Assembly: GCA_023356515.1 (NCBI GenBank)
Contig: JAKQYG010000073.1
Span: 1 to 12,259, forward strand
Source: Trichodesmium sp. MAG_R04
Lineage (GTDB): Bacteria; Cyanobacteriota; Cyanobacteriia; Cyanobacteriales; Microcoleaceae
Direction: 5' to 3'
Length of the DNA: 12,259 nucleotides
Positions 6,424-12,259 of the stretch are shown one piece after another. The number at the start of each line of letters is the position of its first letter. The first letter of the stretch is position 1. Below the pieces are notes generated by a model. The model saw only the letters and a program-made list of their open reading frames with translations, was not told the origin of the DNA and ran no database searches. A program made the position numbers and the translations under genes.

Positions 6424-7485
6424 CTAACCCTTGATAGAAGGAGCTTCTACTGCTGCTAAGTCGAGAGGGAAGTTATGAGCATTACGCTCGTGCATTACTT
6501 CCATACCTAAGTTAGCTCGGTTAATTATATCTGCCCAAGTATTAATTACACGACCACTGGAGTCGATAATGGACTGGTTGAAGTTGAAACCGTTTAAGTT
6601 GAAGGCCATTGTGCTCACACCTAATGATGTGAACCATATTCCTACTACTGGCCATGCTCCTAAGAAGAAATGTAAGGAGCGGCTGTTGTTGAATGAAGCA
6701 TATTGGAAGATTAAACGACCGAAGTAGCCATGAGCTGCTACGATGTTGTAAGTTTCTTCTTCTTGACCGAATTTGTAACCGTAGTTTTGAGATTCAGTTT
6801 CAGTCGTTTCACGTACTAAAGAAGATGTTACCAAGCTTCCGTGCATGGCGCTGAATAAAGAACCACCAAACACACCTGCTACACCTAACATATGAAATGG
6901 GTGCATTAGGATGTTATGCTCTGCTTGAAACACAATCATGAAGTTGAATGTGCCAGAAATTCCTAAAGGCATTCCATCGGAGAAGCTACCTTGACCGATA
7001 GGATAAATTAAGACTACTGCTGTTGCTCCCGCTACAGGTGCAGAGTAAGCTACGCATATCCAAGGACGCATACCTAAGCGGTAGGAGAATTCCCACTCAC
7101 GACCCATATATGTAAAGATACCAATGAGGAAGTGGAACACTACTAGCTGGTATGGTCCACCATTGTAGAGCCACTCATCTAAGCTAGCTGCTTCCCAGAT
7201 AGGGTAGAAATGTAGACCAATAGCGTTGGAGGAAGGTACTACTGCACCGGAAATAATATTGTTTCCGTATAGTAGAGAACCAGCGACGGGTTCACGGATA
7301 CCATCGATGTCTACAGGAGGAGCTGCTACGAAAGCGATGATGTAGCAGATCGTAGCGGTTAGTAGAGTAGGGATCATCAACACACCAAACCAACCGACAT
7401 ATATGCGGTTATCAGTGCTAGTTACCCAACTACAAAACTTATCCCATACGTTAGCGTTTTCACGCTGTTGTAAAGTAGTAGTCAT
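6424..7485 (-). CDS. psbA: Photosystem II reaction centre protein D1
   Basis: D1 is the thylakoid core subunit of photosystem II that binds P680, pheophytin, QB and the Mn4CaO5 cluster. The five membrane helices and all key residues are in place: TyrZ Y161, H190, chlorophyll ligand H198, iron/QB ligand H215, F255 and S264 at QB, iron ligand H272, and Mn/Ca ligands D170, E189, H332, E333, H337, D342 and the A344 carboxylate. E130 is the high-light type; low-light D1 has Q130. Length is 353, not the usual cyanobacterial 360: only nine residues follow the A344 processing site (AVEAPSIKG after A345), like chloroplasts and Prochlorothrix. Position 158 is Val where Phe is usual, but G80 and T286 argue against the D1' form. 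L133F, A153G and A276G are also unusual. It is monocistronic with its own promoter and terminator. Confidence 0.98.
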   Translation of the reverse strand: MTTTLQQRENANVWDKFCSWVTSTDNRIYVGWFGVLMIPTLLTATICYIIAFVAAPPVDIDGIREPVAGSLLYGNNIISGAVVPSSNAIGLHFYPIWEAASLDEWLYNGGPYQLVVFHFLIGIFTYMGREWEFSYRLGMRPWICVAYSAPVAGATAVVLIYPIGQGSFSDGMPLGISGTFNFMIVFQAEHNILMHPFHMLGVAGVFGGSLFSAMHGSLVTSSLVRETTETESQNYGYKFGQEEETYNIVAAHGYFGRLIFQYASFNNSRSLHFFLGAWPVVGIWFTSLGVSTMAFNLNGFNFNQSIIDSSGRVINTWADIINRANLGMEVMHERNAHNFPLDLAAVEAPSIKG

Positions 7486-7499
7486 TTTTATAATTGCTA

Positions 7500-7539
7500 T
7501 GTATTTTTCAAGGTTCTGTCAGTAGCTTTTTTTGCTACT
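7500..7539 (-). promoter_or_regulatory. psbA leader: hairpin and AU-rich box
   Basis: In the psbA mRNA leader AGTAGC and GCTACT (7539-7534 and 7526-7521) form a perfect 6-bp stem around a loop of seven A. Downstream, AAATACA (7506-7500) lies about 14 bases before the start codon and resembles the AU-box of the Synechocystis psbA2 leader, which takes part in RNase E cleavage in the dark. There is no clear Shine-Dalgarno sequence. Post-transcriptional light control is plausible by analogy only. Confidence 0.5.
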
Positions 7540-7550
7540 TTTATATAGTA

Positions 7551-7580
7551 ATTATAATCAATTCACTATATTTTTGTAAA
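7551..7580 (-). promoter_or_regulatory. psbA: psbA promoter
   Basis: On the minus strand TTTACA (7580-7575) and TATAAT (7556-7551) are separated by 18 bases. These are strong -35 and -10 boxes of the kind seen at cyanobacterial psbA genes. Transcription would begin near 7544 and give a leader of about 59 bases. This is the best promoter in the window. Confidence 0.85.
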
Positions 7581-7786
7581 GGGTTTTAAGAAAAATATGT
7601 TTAAAATGTTTGAATTTTTGAATAAGTTAAACTTATATTTTTTTCTGGGACTTTCATCTATAGATAGTATGATTGACTGAAACAAAGCTCTGAATCGGTT
7701 TACCCAAAATAAGGACAATGGGAAATCCCCCTGGAAAATTTTCAACTGCCATTTAATGGCTAATTATCTCCAGCAAATACCTACAT

Positions 7787-7819
7787 AATTATGGCCAGCT
7801 TAGTTCATTGGCCATAATT
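7787..7819. repeat. Perfect 11-bp hairpin
   Basis: AATTATGGCCA (7787-7797) is the exact reverse complement of TGGCCATAATT (7809-7819), with an 11-base loop. No T-run follows in either direction. It ends 41 bases before the left end of the GC-rich element. It could be a protein-binding operator, part of a larger mobile unit, or a stabilising hairpin of an unseen transcript. Confidence 0.65.
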
Positions 7820-7860
7820 TCAAGATGGATATGGGATTAATTTTTTATCCTACCTTTAAC

Positions 7861-8100
7861 ATCCTCCCCGGCCTAAAGGCACCGGGTAACAACCGAGCCC
7901 TAGCTCCGATGCGGGTTGACGTTTCACGGGCTGCTGCTACTTTGGCAATAGTCTTACACTTGCCGACCGGTCCGTTTTTTGTCTCGGTATGCCCACCCGC
8001 GACTAATATATTTCCCGTGAACTAAAAACCAACAAGGACATGATCTGTGAAAAAAATCAACTAAAAAGTCCCCCGCTTATGGGCGAGGCTTTAAACCCAA
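7861..8100 (+). mobile_element. IS200/IS605-type remnant without nuclease gene
   Basis: A GC-rich block in AT-rich surroundings. The left end follows TTTAAC (7855-7860) and starts ATCCTCCCCGGCCTAAAGGC, a subterminal hairpin typical of IS200/IS605-superfamily ends in cyanobacteria (GCC TAAA GGC, with CCCG/CGGG outside). The right side has another hairpin, CCCCGC (8071-8076) with GCGAGG (8083-8088), extended by AAAG/CTTT. There is no target duplication, as expected for this superfamily. No tnpA, tnpB or iscB coding sequence remains between the ends, so this is a non-autonomous or dead derivative. The exact right boundary is uncertain. Confidence 0.5.
7866..8050 (+). ncRNA. Candidate IscB-type omega RNA (HEARO-like)
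   Basis: The plus strand can form many long-range pairs: ACCGAG (7892-7897) with CTCGGT (7983-7988); GCGGGT (7911-7916) with ACCCGC (7995-8000); TTCACGGG (7923-7930) with CCCGTGAA (8014-8021), all perfect; plus local stems AGCCC/GGGCT (7896-7900, 7928-7932) and GGCAA/TTGCC (7944-7948, 7960-7964). The three long stems are interleaved, which implies pseudoknots or alternative folds. The order of motifs (CCGAGCC..., GTTTCACGGG, GGCA...TTACACTTGCC, GTCTCGGTA, CCCACCCG, CCAACAAGGACA) resembles my recollection of HEARO RNAs, the omega RNAs upstream of iscB genes. Here no iscB follows. Family assignment is from memory. Confidence 0.5.
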
Positions 8101-8189
8101 TTTTTCGGTAAAGAAATTAGGAAAGCTCTAAAAAAAACTAAAATGTATCTGTAAAAATTTACGGTTCGCCTATTTCTCAAACCGAAAAT
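8101..8189. repeat. Imperfect inverted repeat after the HIT gene
   Basis: TTTTTCGGTAAAGAAATTAGG (8101-8121) and CCTATTTCTCAAACCGAAAA (8169-8188) are inverted relatives with a few mismatches and a one-base offset. They may be the worn ends of a small element or a continuation of the neighbouring IS remnant. If read from the HIT gene (minus strand), the hairpin lies 64-152 bases after the stop and might slow transcription, but no clear T-tract follows. Confidence 0.35.
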
Positions 8190-8252
8190 TTTATAAACTT
8201 TCCCAAATCATTTTTGGTTACTATAGCTTCACCTACCCCTATTAACTTTAAA

Positions 8253-8600
8253 TTAGCCTGGAGGCCATTTCATTGTACGACCTCCAAGAATATGAAGATG
8301 CAAATGAAATACTGTTTGACCAGCATCTAGCCCATTATTAATTACTACACGATATCCATCTTGTATTCCTTGTTCTTCTGCAACCCGCTTTGCAGTAAAC
8401 AATAAATTTCCCATCAAAATTTGGTCTTCAGGTACAGCATCAGCTAACTTGGGAATAGGCTTTTTCGGAATTACCAAAATGTGAATAGGAGCTTGAGGAT
8501 TAATATCTTTGAAAGCCAAGGTTGTTTCATCCTCATAAACAATATCCGCTGGAATTTCGCGCCGTATAATCTTACTGAAAATGGTGTCTTGCTCGCTCAT
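8253..8600 (-). CDS. HIT-family protein (HINT/PKCI type)
   Basis: A small cytoplasmic nucleotide-binding hydrolase of the histidine-triad superfamily. HINT members cleave AMP from adenosine phosphoramidates and related adenylates. The 115-residue protein matches the family length. It has the start block TIFSKIIRREIPADIVYED (6-24), the nucleotide-contact region FKDINPQAPIHILVIPKK (30-47) and the catalytic triad HLHLHIL (H99, H101, H103; H101 is the expected nucleophile), ending in the usual MKWPPG. Its start codon is 57 bp from that of the divergently transcribed YifB/ComM gene, so the two promoters share or overlap that short AT-rich gap. There is no clear Shine-Dalgarno site. The physiological substrate in cyanobacteria is not known. 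Confidence 0.95.
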   Translation of the reverse strand: MSEQDTIFSKIIRREIPADIVYEDETTLAFKDINPQAPIHILVIPKKPIPKLADAVPEDQILMGNLLFTAKRVAEEQGIQDGYRVVINNGLDAGQTVFHLHLHILGGRTMKWPPG

Positions 8601-8657
8601 TTATCAATTTCAAATAACTTGTTATACAAATTTAAGAATATATAAGAATATGAAAAT

Positions 8658-10187
8658 ATGCTAGCTAGAGTCTGGAGTTCATCAATAATTGGCATTGAGG
8701 CTATCAAAGTAGGAGTTGAAGTCGATGTGTCTGGAGGACTGCCAAAGGTTGTCGTTGTAGGATTGCCAGATGCTGCAGTTCAGGAATCAAAAGAGAGAGT
8801 TAAAGCCACTTTGAAAAATTGTGGTTATCACTTTCCAATGCGGAAAATTCTTGTCAATCTTACCCCTGCGGATTTACGCAAAGAAGGCCCAAGTTTTGAC
8901 TTACCTATTAGTATAGGAATTTTAGCAGCCTCTGAACAAGTCAAAGCAGAGCTGCTTGGAGACCATCTATTTTTGGGAGAAGTTTCTCTTGACGGTACAT
9001 TACGATCAGTTGCTGGAGTTTTACCTATTGCTGCTGCTGCACATAAAATGGGAATCACTGGTTTGGTTGTGCCTACTGGCAATGTTAAGGAAGCAGCAGT
9101 AGTAAAAGGGTTATCGGTTTATGGATTTGATAATATTTTTGATGTTACAAATTTTTTGAATAGTCCCGCAAGCTCTTCTCCTGTAGAAATCAATACTGCT
9201 GAAATTTTGGCAAGACCAGAATTTATAGGTTTAGATTTAAAGGAAGTTAAAGGACAACATCATGGCCGTCGGGCTTTGGAAATAGCTGCTGCTGGTGGGC
9301 ATAATTTAATTTTTGTTGGACCCCCTGGGAGTGGGAAGACTATGTTAGCGCGGCGCTTACCGGGAATTTTGCCTCCATTGACTTTTGAGGAAGCTTTAGA
9401 AGTAACTCAAATTTATTCGGTGGCGGGGTTGTTGAAAGATAGAGGTAGTTTGGTGAGCGATCGCCCGTTTCGTAGCCCACACCATTCGGCATCGGGACCA
9501 TCTTTAGTAGGCGGGGGCAGTTTCCCCCGACCAGGAGAAATTTCTTTATCTCATAGAGGTGTATTATTTTTAGATGAATTAACGGAGTTTAATCGCAATG
9601 TTTTAGAATATCTACGTCAACCTTTGGAAGATGGGGTAGTAACAATATCTCGCACCAGACTTTCGGTAGAATTTCCCGCTCAGTTTACTTTGGTTGCTAG
9701 TACAAACCCTTGTCCATGCGGTTATTATGGGGATCCCATTCAACAATGTACTTGTTCATCACGGCAACGAGAGCAATATTGGGGCAAACTTTCAGGACCT
9801 TTAATGGATAGGATAGATTTACAAGTGATGGTTAGTCGGTTGAAGCCAGAGGAAATTACTAGACAAGAAACTGGGGAAAGTTCAGCAGATGTGAGGGAAA
9901 GGGTGAGAGTAGCAAGGGATATTGCTCGGCATCGGTTTCGGGAAGAGACTGGTCTAAGTTGTAATGCTCAGATGCAGAGTCGTCATTTTCCCAAGTGGTG
10001 TAATTTAGATGATAGTAGTAGGAGTTTATTGGAAGGGGCAATTAGAAAATTAGGTTTGTCAGCAAGAGCGAGTGATCGAATTTTAAAGGTAGGGAGAACC
10101 ATTGCTGACTTGGCAGGTGATGAGGAGTTGAAACCTGCTTATGTAGCTGAAGCAATTCAGTATAGGACAATTGATCGAATACAGTAA
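8658..10187 (+). CDS. comM: YifB/ComM-family Mg-chelatase-like AAA+ ATPase
   Basis: A 509-residue cytoplasmic AAA+ protein. In naturally competent bacteria ComM is a hexameric helicase that drives branch migration during integration of incoming DNA; it is not a chlorophyll enzyme despite the 'Mg chelatase-like' label. Order: N-terminal S5-like domain (about 20-165: KVVVVGLPDAAVQESKERV; ILVNLTPADLRKEGPSFDLP), AAA+ core with Walker A GPPGSGKT (221-228), Walker B VLFLDE (302-307), the STNPCPCGYYGD...CTC cluster with C352, C354, C364 and C366 (likely zinc site), GPLMDRID with R385, then the C-terminal domain with LSARASDRILKVGRTIADL (467-485). ATG 8658 gives the family-typical MLARVWSSSIIGIEA start. 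The upstream gap of 57 bp leaves a very short leader and no strong ribosome site. Intact. Confidence 0.94.
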   Translation: MLARVWSSSIIGIEAIKVGVEVDVSGGLPKVVVVGLPDAAVQESKERVKATLKNCGYHFPMRKILVNLTPADLRKEGPSFDLPISIGILAASEQVKAELLGDHLFLGEVSLDGTLRSVAGVLPIAAAAHKMGITGLVVPTGNVKEAAVVKGLSVYGFDNIFDVTNFLNSPASSSPVEINTAEILARPEFIGLDLKEVKGQHHGRRALEIAAAGGHNLIFVGPPGSGKTMLARRLPGILPPLTFEEALEVTQIYSVAGLLKDRGSLVSDRPFRSPHHSASGPSLVGGGSFPRPGEISLSHRGVLFLDELTEFNRNVLEYLRQPLEDGVVTISRTRLSVEFPAQFTLVASTNPCPCGYYGDPIQQCTCSSRQREQYWGKLSGPLMDRIDLQVMVSRLKPEEITRQETGESSADVRERVRVARDIARHRFREETGLSCNAQMQSRHFPKWCNLDDSSRSLLEGAIRKLGLSARASDRILKVGRTIADLAGDEELKPAYVAEAIQYRTIDRIQ

Positions 10188-10657
10188 CTAATTATGTTAA
10201 TTCCTATGCATTAATTCTATAGTTAAGTTAAAATTTTAGTGATTAAGTAATTAGGGTCTGCTAAAAAAGTATTTTTAATACCCAGGAGAGTAGTTAGGGA
10301 GGTTGCATTTAACGTCCCTACATAAGAGCAGGGAATATATAGAGGGTGGTCTTTTTGCTGCCTAAATCAGGCTAAATCCTTTATATATCAATGCTTTTAT
10401 GATGAATCAATCAGCAAGTCCTAGGTAATCCAATTCTAATGGTAAGGCATAATAATTAAGTTAAGTTGCTAGTTCCCCATTGATGAGCTGGTACTTAGCA
10501 TTGACTATATCAAATAAGTTTTGATACTAAATCTGGGTATAAAAGTAGGCTTGTCCCATCGCCTAATCCGTTATTTAGTAAAGGCTGTAACTTAAAAAAA
10601 ATACTCTCTCACTAAAGCGGATTTGGTATTATAGACCATAAAATTTTGTAAGTTTAC
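10188..10657. other. Intergenic spacer before chlM
   Basis: 470 bp without a gene. A diverged copy of a repeat shared with 11690-11857 lies at 10254-10363. An imperfect hairpin sits at about 10469-10500 (TGCTAGTTCC with GGTACTTAGCA). The chlM promoter should be in the right half. TATTAT/TATAAA-like boxes near 10626-10643 are too common in this composition to call. No terminator for the upstream ATPase gene stands out. Confidence 0.5.
10254..10363 (+). repeat. Dispersed repeat, copy A (upstream of chlM)
   Basis: Begins GGGTCTGCTAAAAAAGT and contains TAGGGAGGTTGCAT, then AACGTCCCT, GGGAAT and TATAGAGG, in the same order and spacing as copy B at 11690-11857. The right end CTTTTTGCTGCC is a loose inverted match to the left end. 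No coding capacity. It is shorter than copy B and lacks most of its right half. Confidence 0.6.
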
Positions 10658-10690
10658 TTGAGAATCACTGTAACATCTAACGTAATAGAA

Positions 10691-11377
10691 ATGACAAAAA
10701 CAGACGACAAAACAATTGTCAGAGATTATTTTAATTCAACTGGTTTTGACCGATGGCAAAGAATTTATGGGGATGGCCAAGTAAATAAAGTACAATTAGA
10801 TATTAGGAAAGGACATCAGCAAACTATTGATACTGTCCTTAGTTGGTTGCAAGCAGATGATAATTTAATAGGGTTATCAATATGTGATGCTGGTTGTGGA
10901 GTTGGTAGTTTAAGTATTCCTTTGGCTAAATCTGGAGCATTTATTTATGGTAGTGATATCTCAGAAAAAATGGTATCTGAGGCGTATCAGCGTGCCAAGT
11001 CTACTCTAATTAGTGTAGATAATATTAATTTTGTGACTCAAGACTTAGAAACTTTAAGTGGTAATTATCATACAGTTGTTTGTTTAGATGTGTTAATACA
11101 TTATTCTCAAGACCAAGTTGCAGGTATGATTAATCATTTAATATCTTTAGCAAAGTCACGGTTAATTATTAGCTTTGCGCCAAAGACTTTAGCTTTAAGT
11201 ATATTGAAAAAAGTTGGGGAGTTATTTCCTGGGCCAAGTAAAACTACTCGTGCTTATCAGCATCGGGAAGCTGATATTATCAAAATTATTGAAAGTAATG
11301 GTTTTTCTATTCAAAGACAAGGAATGAACAGCACTAGTTTCTATTATTCTCGTTTATTAGAAGCTGTTCGTAAGTAA
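10691..11377 (+). CDS. chlM: Magnesium-protoporphyrin IX O-methyltransferase
   Basis: Transfers a methyl group from S-adenosylmethionine to the ring-C propionate carboxyl of Mg-protoporphyrin IX, the step after Mg chelatase and before the oxidative cyclase of chlorophyll synthesis; acts at or near membranes. The 228-residue protein has the family start DDKTIVRDYFNSTGFDRW (5-22), IYGDG..VNKVQLDIRKGH (25-42), SAM motif I DAGCGVGSL (66-74), acidic motif II GSDISE (87-92), the CLDVLIHY block (131-138) and the C-terminal block FAPKT...GELFPGPSKTTRAYQHRE (162-192). I chose ATG 10691 because MTKTDDKTIVRDYF matches the family; an in-frame TTG at 10658 would add 11 poorly conserved residues. The ribosome site is weak. 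It is monocistronic and flanked by copies A and B of a repeat. Confidence 0.95.
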   Translation: MTKTDDKTIVRDYFNSTGFDRWQRIYGDGQVNKVQLDIRKGHQQTIDTVLSWLQADDNLIGLSICDAGCGVGSLSIPLAKSGAFIYGSDISEKMVSEAYQRAKSTLISVDNINFVTQDLETLSGNYHTVVCLDVLIHYSQDQVAGMINHLISLAKSRLIISFAPKTLALSILKKVGELFPGPSKTTRAYQHREADIIKIIESNGFSIQRQGMNSTSFYYSRLLEAVRK

Positions 11378-11689
11378 AAGAAAGTTTGGTCAAATTAAAT
11401 TTGAATTAGGTTTTCACGACATTAACAACAAATAAAAATTTTCTCCTTGAATAAGTAACAATAGCAGTCCTAAATTGGTCGTGATAATTTTTCTAATAAT
11501 TCATTGGAGCTGAAAACCTCTAAAATTTTGACTACTGATTACTAACTACCAGAAAAATACTACACATCAAATAGGATTGCTAAATTTACTAAAATGTGAA
11601 AATCATAATGATAGTATGTTGTAAATTGAGCATAAAAATTATGAGTAAAGCATAAATAAAACAATCGATCAATAGTTATTATTTAATTA

Positions 11690-11857
11690 GGTTCTGCTGA
11701 AAAAGTTTTTTTAAGAAGCAGGGGAATGGGTAGGGAGGTTGCATACAACTTCCCTCAATAATAAAAGGGAATTTATAGAGGAGATAGTTGGATATATTTG
11801 TCCCTTTATTTTTCTGGGCTGGGAGCGCGCAAAATACTAACTTTTTCGGCATAAACC
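11690..11857 (+). mobile_element. MITE-like repeat, copy B (downstream of chlM)
   Basis: A 168-bp unit with inverted ends GGTTCTGCTGAAAAAGTT (11690-11707) and AACTTTTTCGGCATAAACC (11839-11857). An internal near-palindrome AGGGAGGTTGCATACAACTTCCCT (11732-11755) is shared with copy A. It carries no transposase. The left end resembles the terminal repeats of IS6-family elements (GGTTCTGTTGCAAAGTT), but I see no 8-bp target duplication, so that link is weak. Confidence 0.6.
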
Positions 11858-12028
11858 TTATATGGATTACTTATGCTTATTGATAAGAACTAGGCAGTCA
11901 CTTTTTTGTCTATTAAGGTAACAAATAAGGGGCCTTAATGTATAAGGTATTAATTCAATAAAACGATTGTAACTTACGAAACAAGGAAAAGATTTTTGAT
12001 AATATTTTATAATTTTTTCTTGATCAGG

Positions 12029-12053
12029 ACTTATGCAAAGACACTATATATAG
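12029..12053 (+). repeat. Dispersed repeat end (ACTTATGCAAAG type)
   Basis: ACTTATGCAAAGACACT followed by ATATATAG matches the inward-read right end of the element at 6324-6405 at about 20 of 25 positions. Only one end is recognisable here; a partner end nearby (TGCGTTAGC around 12090) is not convincing. It is probably the end of a second, more diverged member of the same repeat family. Confidence 0.45.
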
Positions 12054-12142
12054 CCCATGACAATTTCGACGAACTTCACTATAGTCACGTGCGTTAGCAA
12101 TCGCCTAACTATTTTTATGCAAAAAACCTTTAGTTTTTCAAG

Positions 12143-12259
12143 TCAAATAACCTTCATTTTAATTGAAGGATGTTGCAATTGGTCGGTTAGATATTTTGAT
12201 AATAATCCGTGCTTAACTTTATAAATACTTTGACCTATTTTAGAAGCAAATCTTTTTAA
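12143..12259 (-). CDS. Possible 3' end of a gene leaving the window
   Basis: A minus-strand frame is open from the right edge to TGA at 12143-12145 and reads LKRFASKIGQSIYKVKHGLL then SKYLTDQLQHPSIKMKVI. The mix of charged and hydrophobic residues looks coding, but 38 codons is short and the start is not in the window. I do not recognise the family. The CCTTCA hairpin at 12151-12169 would lie inside its last codons. Confidence 0.3.
   Translation of the reverse strand, partial: LKRFASKIGQSIYKVKHGLLSKYLTDQLQHPSIKMKVI

Larger units (their letters stand above)
7581..8252. other. Spacer between psbA and the HIT gene
   Basis: Upstream of the psbA promoter there is first plain AT-rich DNA (7581-7740). 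Then come a 13-base palindrome GCCATTTAATGGC (7748-7760), a perfect 11-bp hairpin (7787-7819), the GC-rich omega-RNA-like element (7861-8100) and a worn inverted repeat (8101-8189). A 66-codon frame at 7825-8025 overlaps the structured RNA region, lacks a ribosome site and is not called as a gene. Confidence 0.55.
11378..12259. other. Long spacer after chlM
   Basis: About 880 bp. It holds a TCAAATT/AATTTGA palindrome (11390-11404) just after chlM, which lacks the GC-rich stem of a standard terminator. Also present are an AGGTTTTCA/TGAAAACCT pair (about 11408-11519), repeat copy B (11690-11857), a repeat end like that in the psbA 3' UTR (12029-12053), a CCTTCA/TGAAGG hairpin (12151-12169) and a possible partial gene running off the right edge on the minus strand. 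Confidence 0.5.

Noticed and set aside
7825..8025. 66-codon plus-strand open frame in the GC-rich block
   Set aside because: It overlaps the strongly structured RNA-like region, has no ribosome site and no recognisable protein. Frames stay open there on both strands because the GC-rich DNA contains few stop codons.
8828..9082. 84-codon minus-strand frame inside the YifB/ComM gene
   Set aside because: It lies antisense to a clearly conserved coding region and shows no family features.
9859..10041. 60-codon minus-strand frame inside the YifB/ComM gene
   Set aside because: Antisense shadow of the conserved C-terminal domain with no ribosome site.
8658..10187. Reading this gene as a Mg-chelatase subunit (ChlI) because chlM is nearby
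   Set aside because: The N-terminal S5-like domain, the CPC...CTC cysteine cluster and the 509-residue length fit YifB/ComM, not ChlI; 470-500 bp and repeats separate it from chlM.
1..12259. CRISPR arrays, tRNA and rRNA genes
   Set aside because: No regularly spaced direct repeats, no T-loop/anticodon-arm pattern of a tRNA and no rRNA motifs were seen on either strand.

Overview
The window is an AT-rich, gene-sparse piece of a cyanobacterial chromosome. The evidence is a photosystem II D1 gene (psbA), a chlorophyll-pathway methyltransferase (chlM), a phycobilisome-lyase-type HEAT repeat protein and five copies of the HIP1 palindrome GCGATCGC. Eight intact genes cover only about 57% of the bases. 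Long spacers full of small repeats and decayed genes suggest a filamentous marine cyanobacterium of the Trichodesmium/Okeania kind; the genus is an inference.

Layout. 1-519: spacer with a perfect stem-loop, a 105-bp MITE and a small palindrome. 526-1587 (+): 4-hydroxyphenylpyruvate dioxygenase. 1765-2217 (-): stand-alone mannose-6-phosphate-isomerase-type cupin, convergent with it. 2218-2846: spacer with a worn relic of the MITE. 2847-3953 (+): MscS-family mechanosensitive channel. 3954-4766: two decayed reading frames, the second a truncated transposase resembling ISKra4-type enzymes. 4767-5441 (+): HEAT-repeat protein of the NblB/phycobilisome lyase type. 5442-6423: a second MITE copy inverted relative to the first, other hairpins, and the psbA terminator. 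6424-7485 (-): psbA with a clear promoter at 7551-7580. 7600-8250: an 11-bp perfect hairpin and a GC-rich block (about 7861-8100) that looks like an IS200/IS605-superfamily remnant carrying an IscB-type (HEARO) omega RNA but no nuclease gene. 8253-8600 (-): HIT/HINT protein. 8658-10187 (+): YifB/ComM AAA+ ATPase, divergent from the HIT gene across 57 bp. 10691-11377 (+): chlM, with diverged copies of another repeat on each side. 11378-12259: spacer with the second of those repeats and possibly the 3' end of a minus-strand gene leaving the window.

Four genes fit a photosynthesis theme (D1, Mg-protoporphyrin methyltransferase, a tocopherol-pathway dioxygenase, a bilin-lyase-like protein). They are separated by long spacers and change strand, so they look like single transcription units, not an operon. 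The least ordinary items are the orphan omega-RNA-like element beside psbA, the near-identical inverted MITE pair, and a D1 protein of 353 residues with a plant-like short C-terminal extension. I see no complete undescribed multi-gene system.
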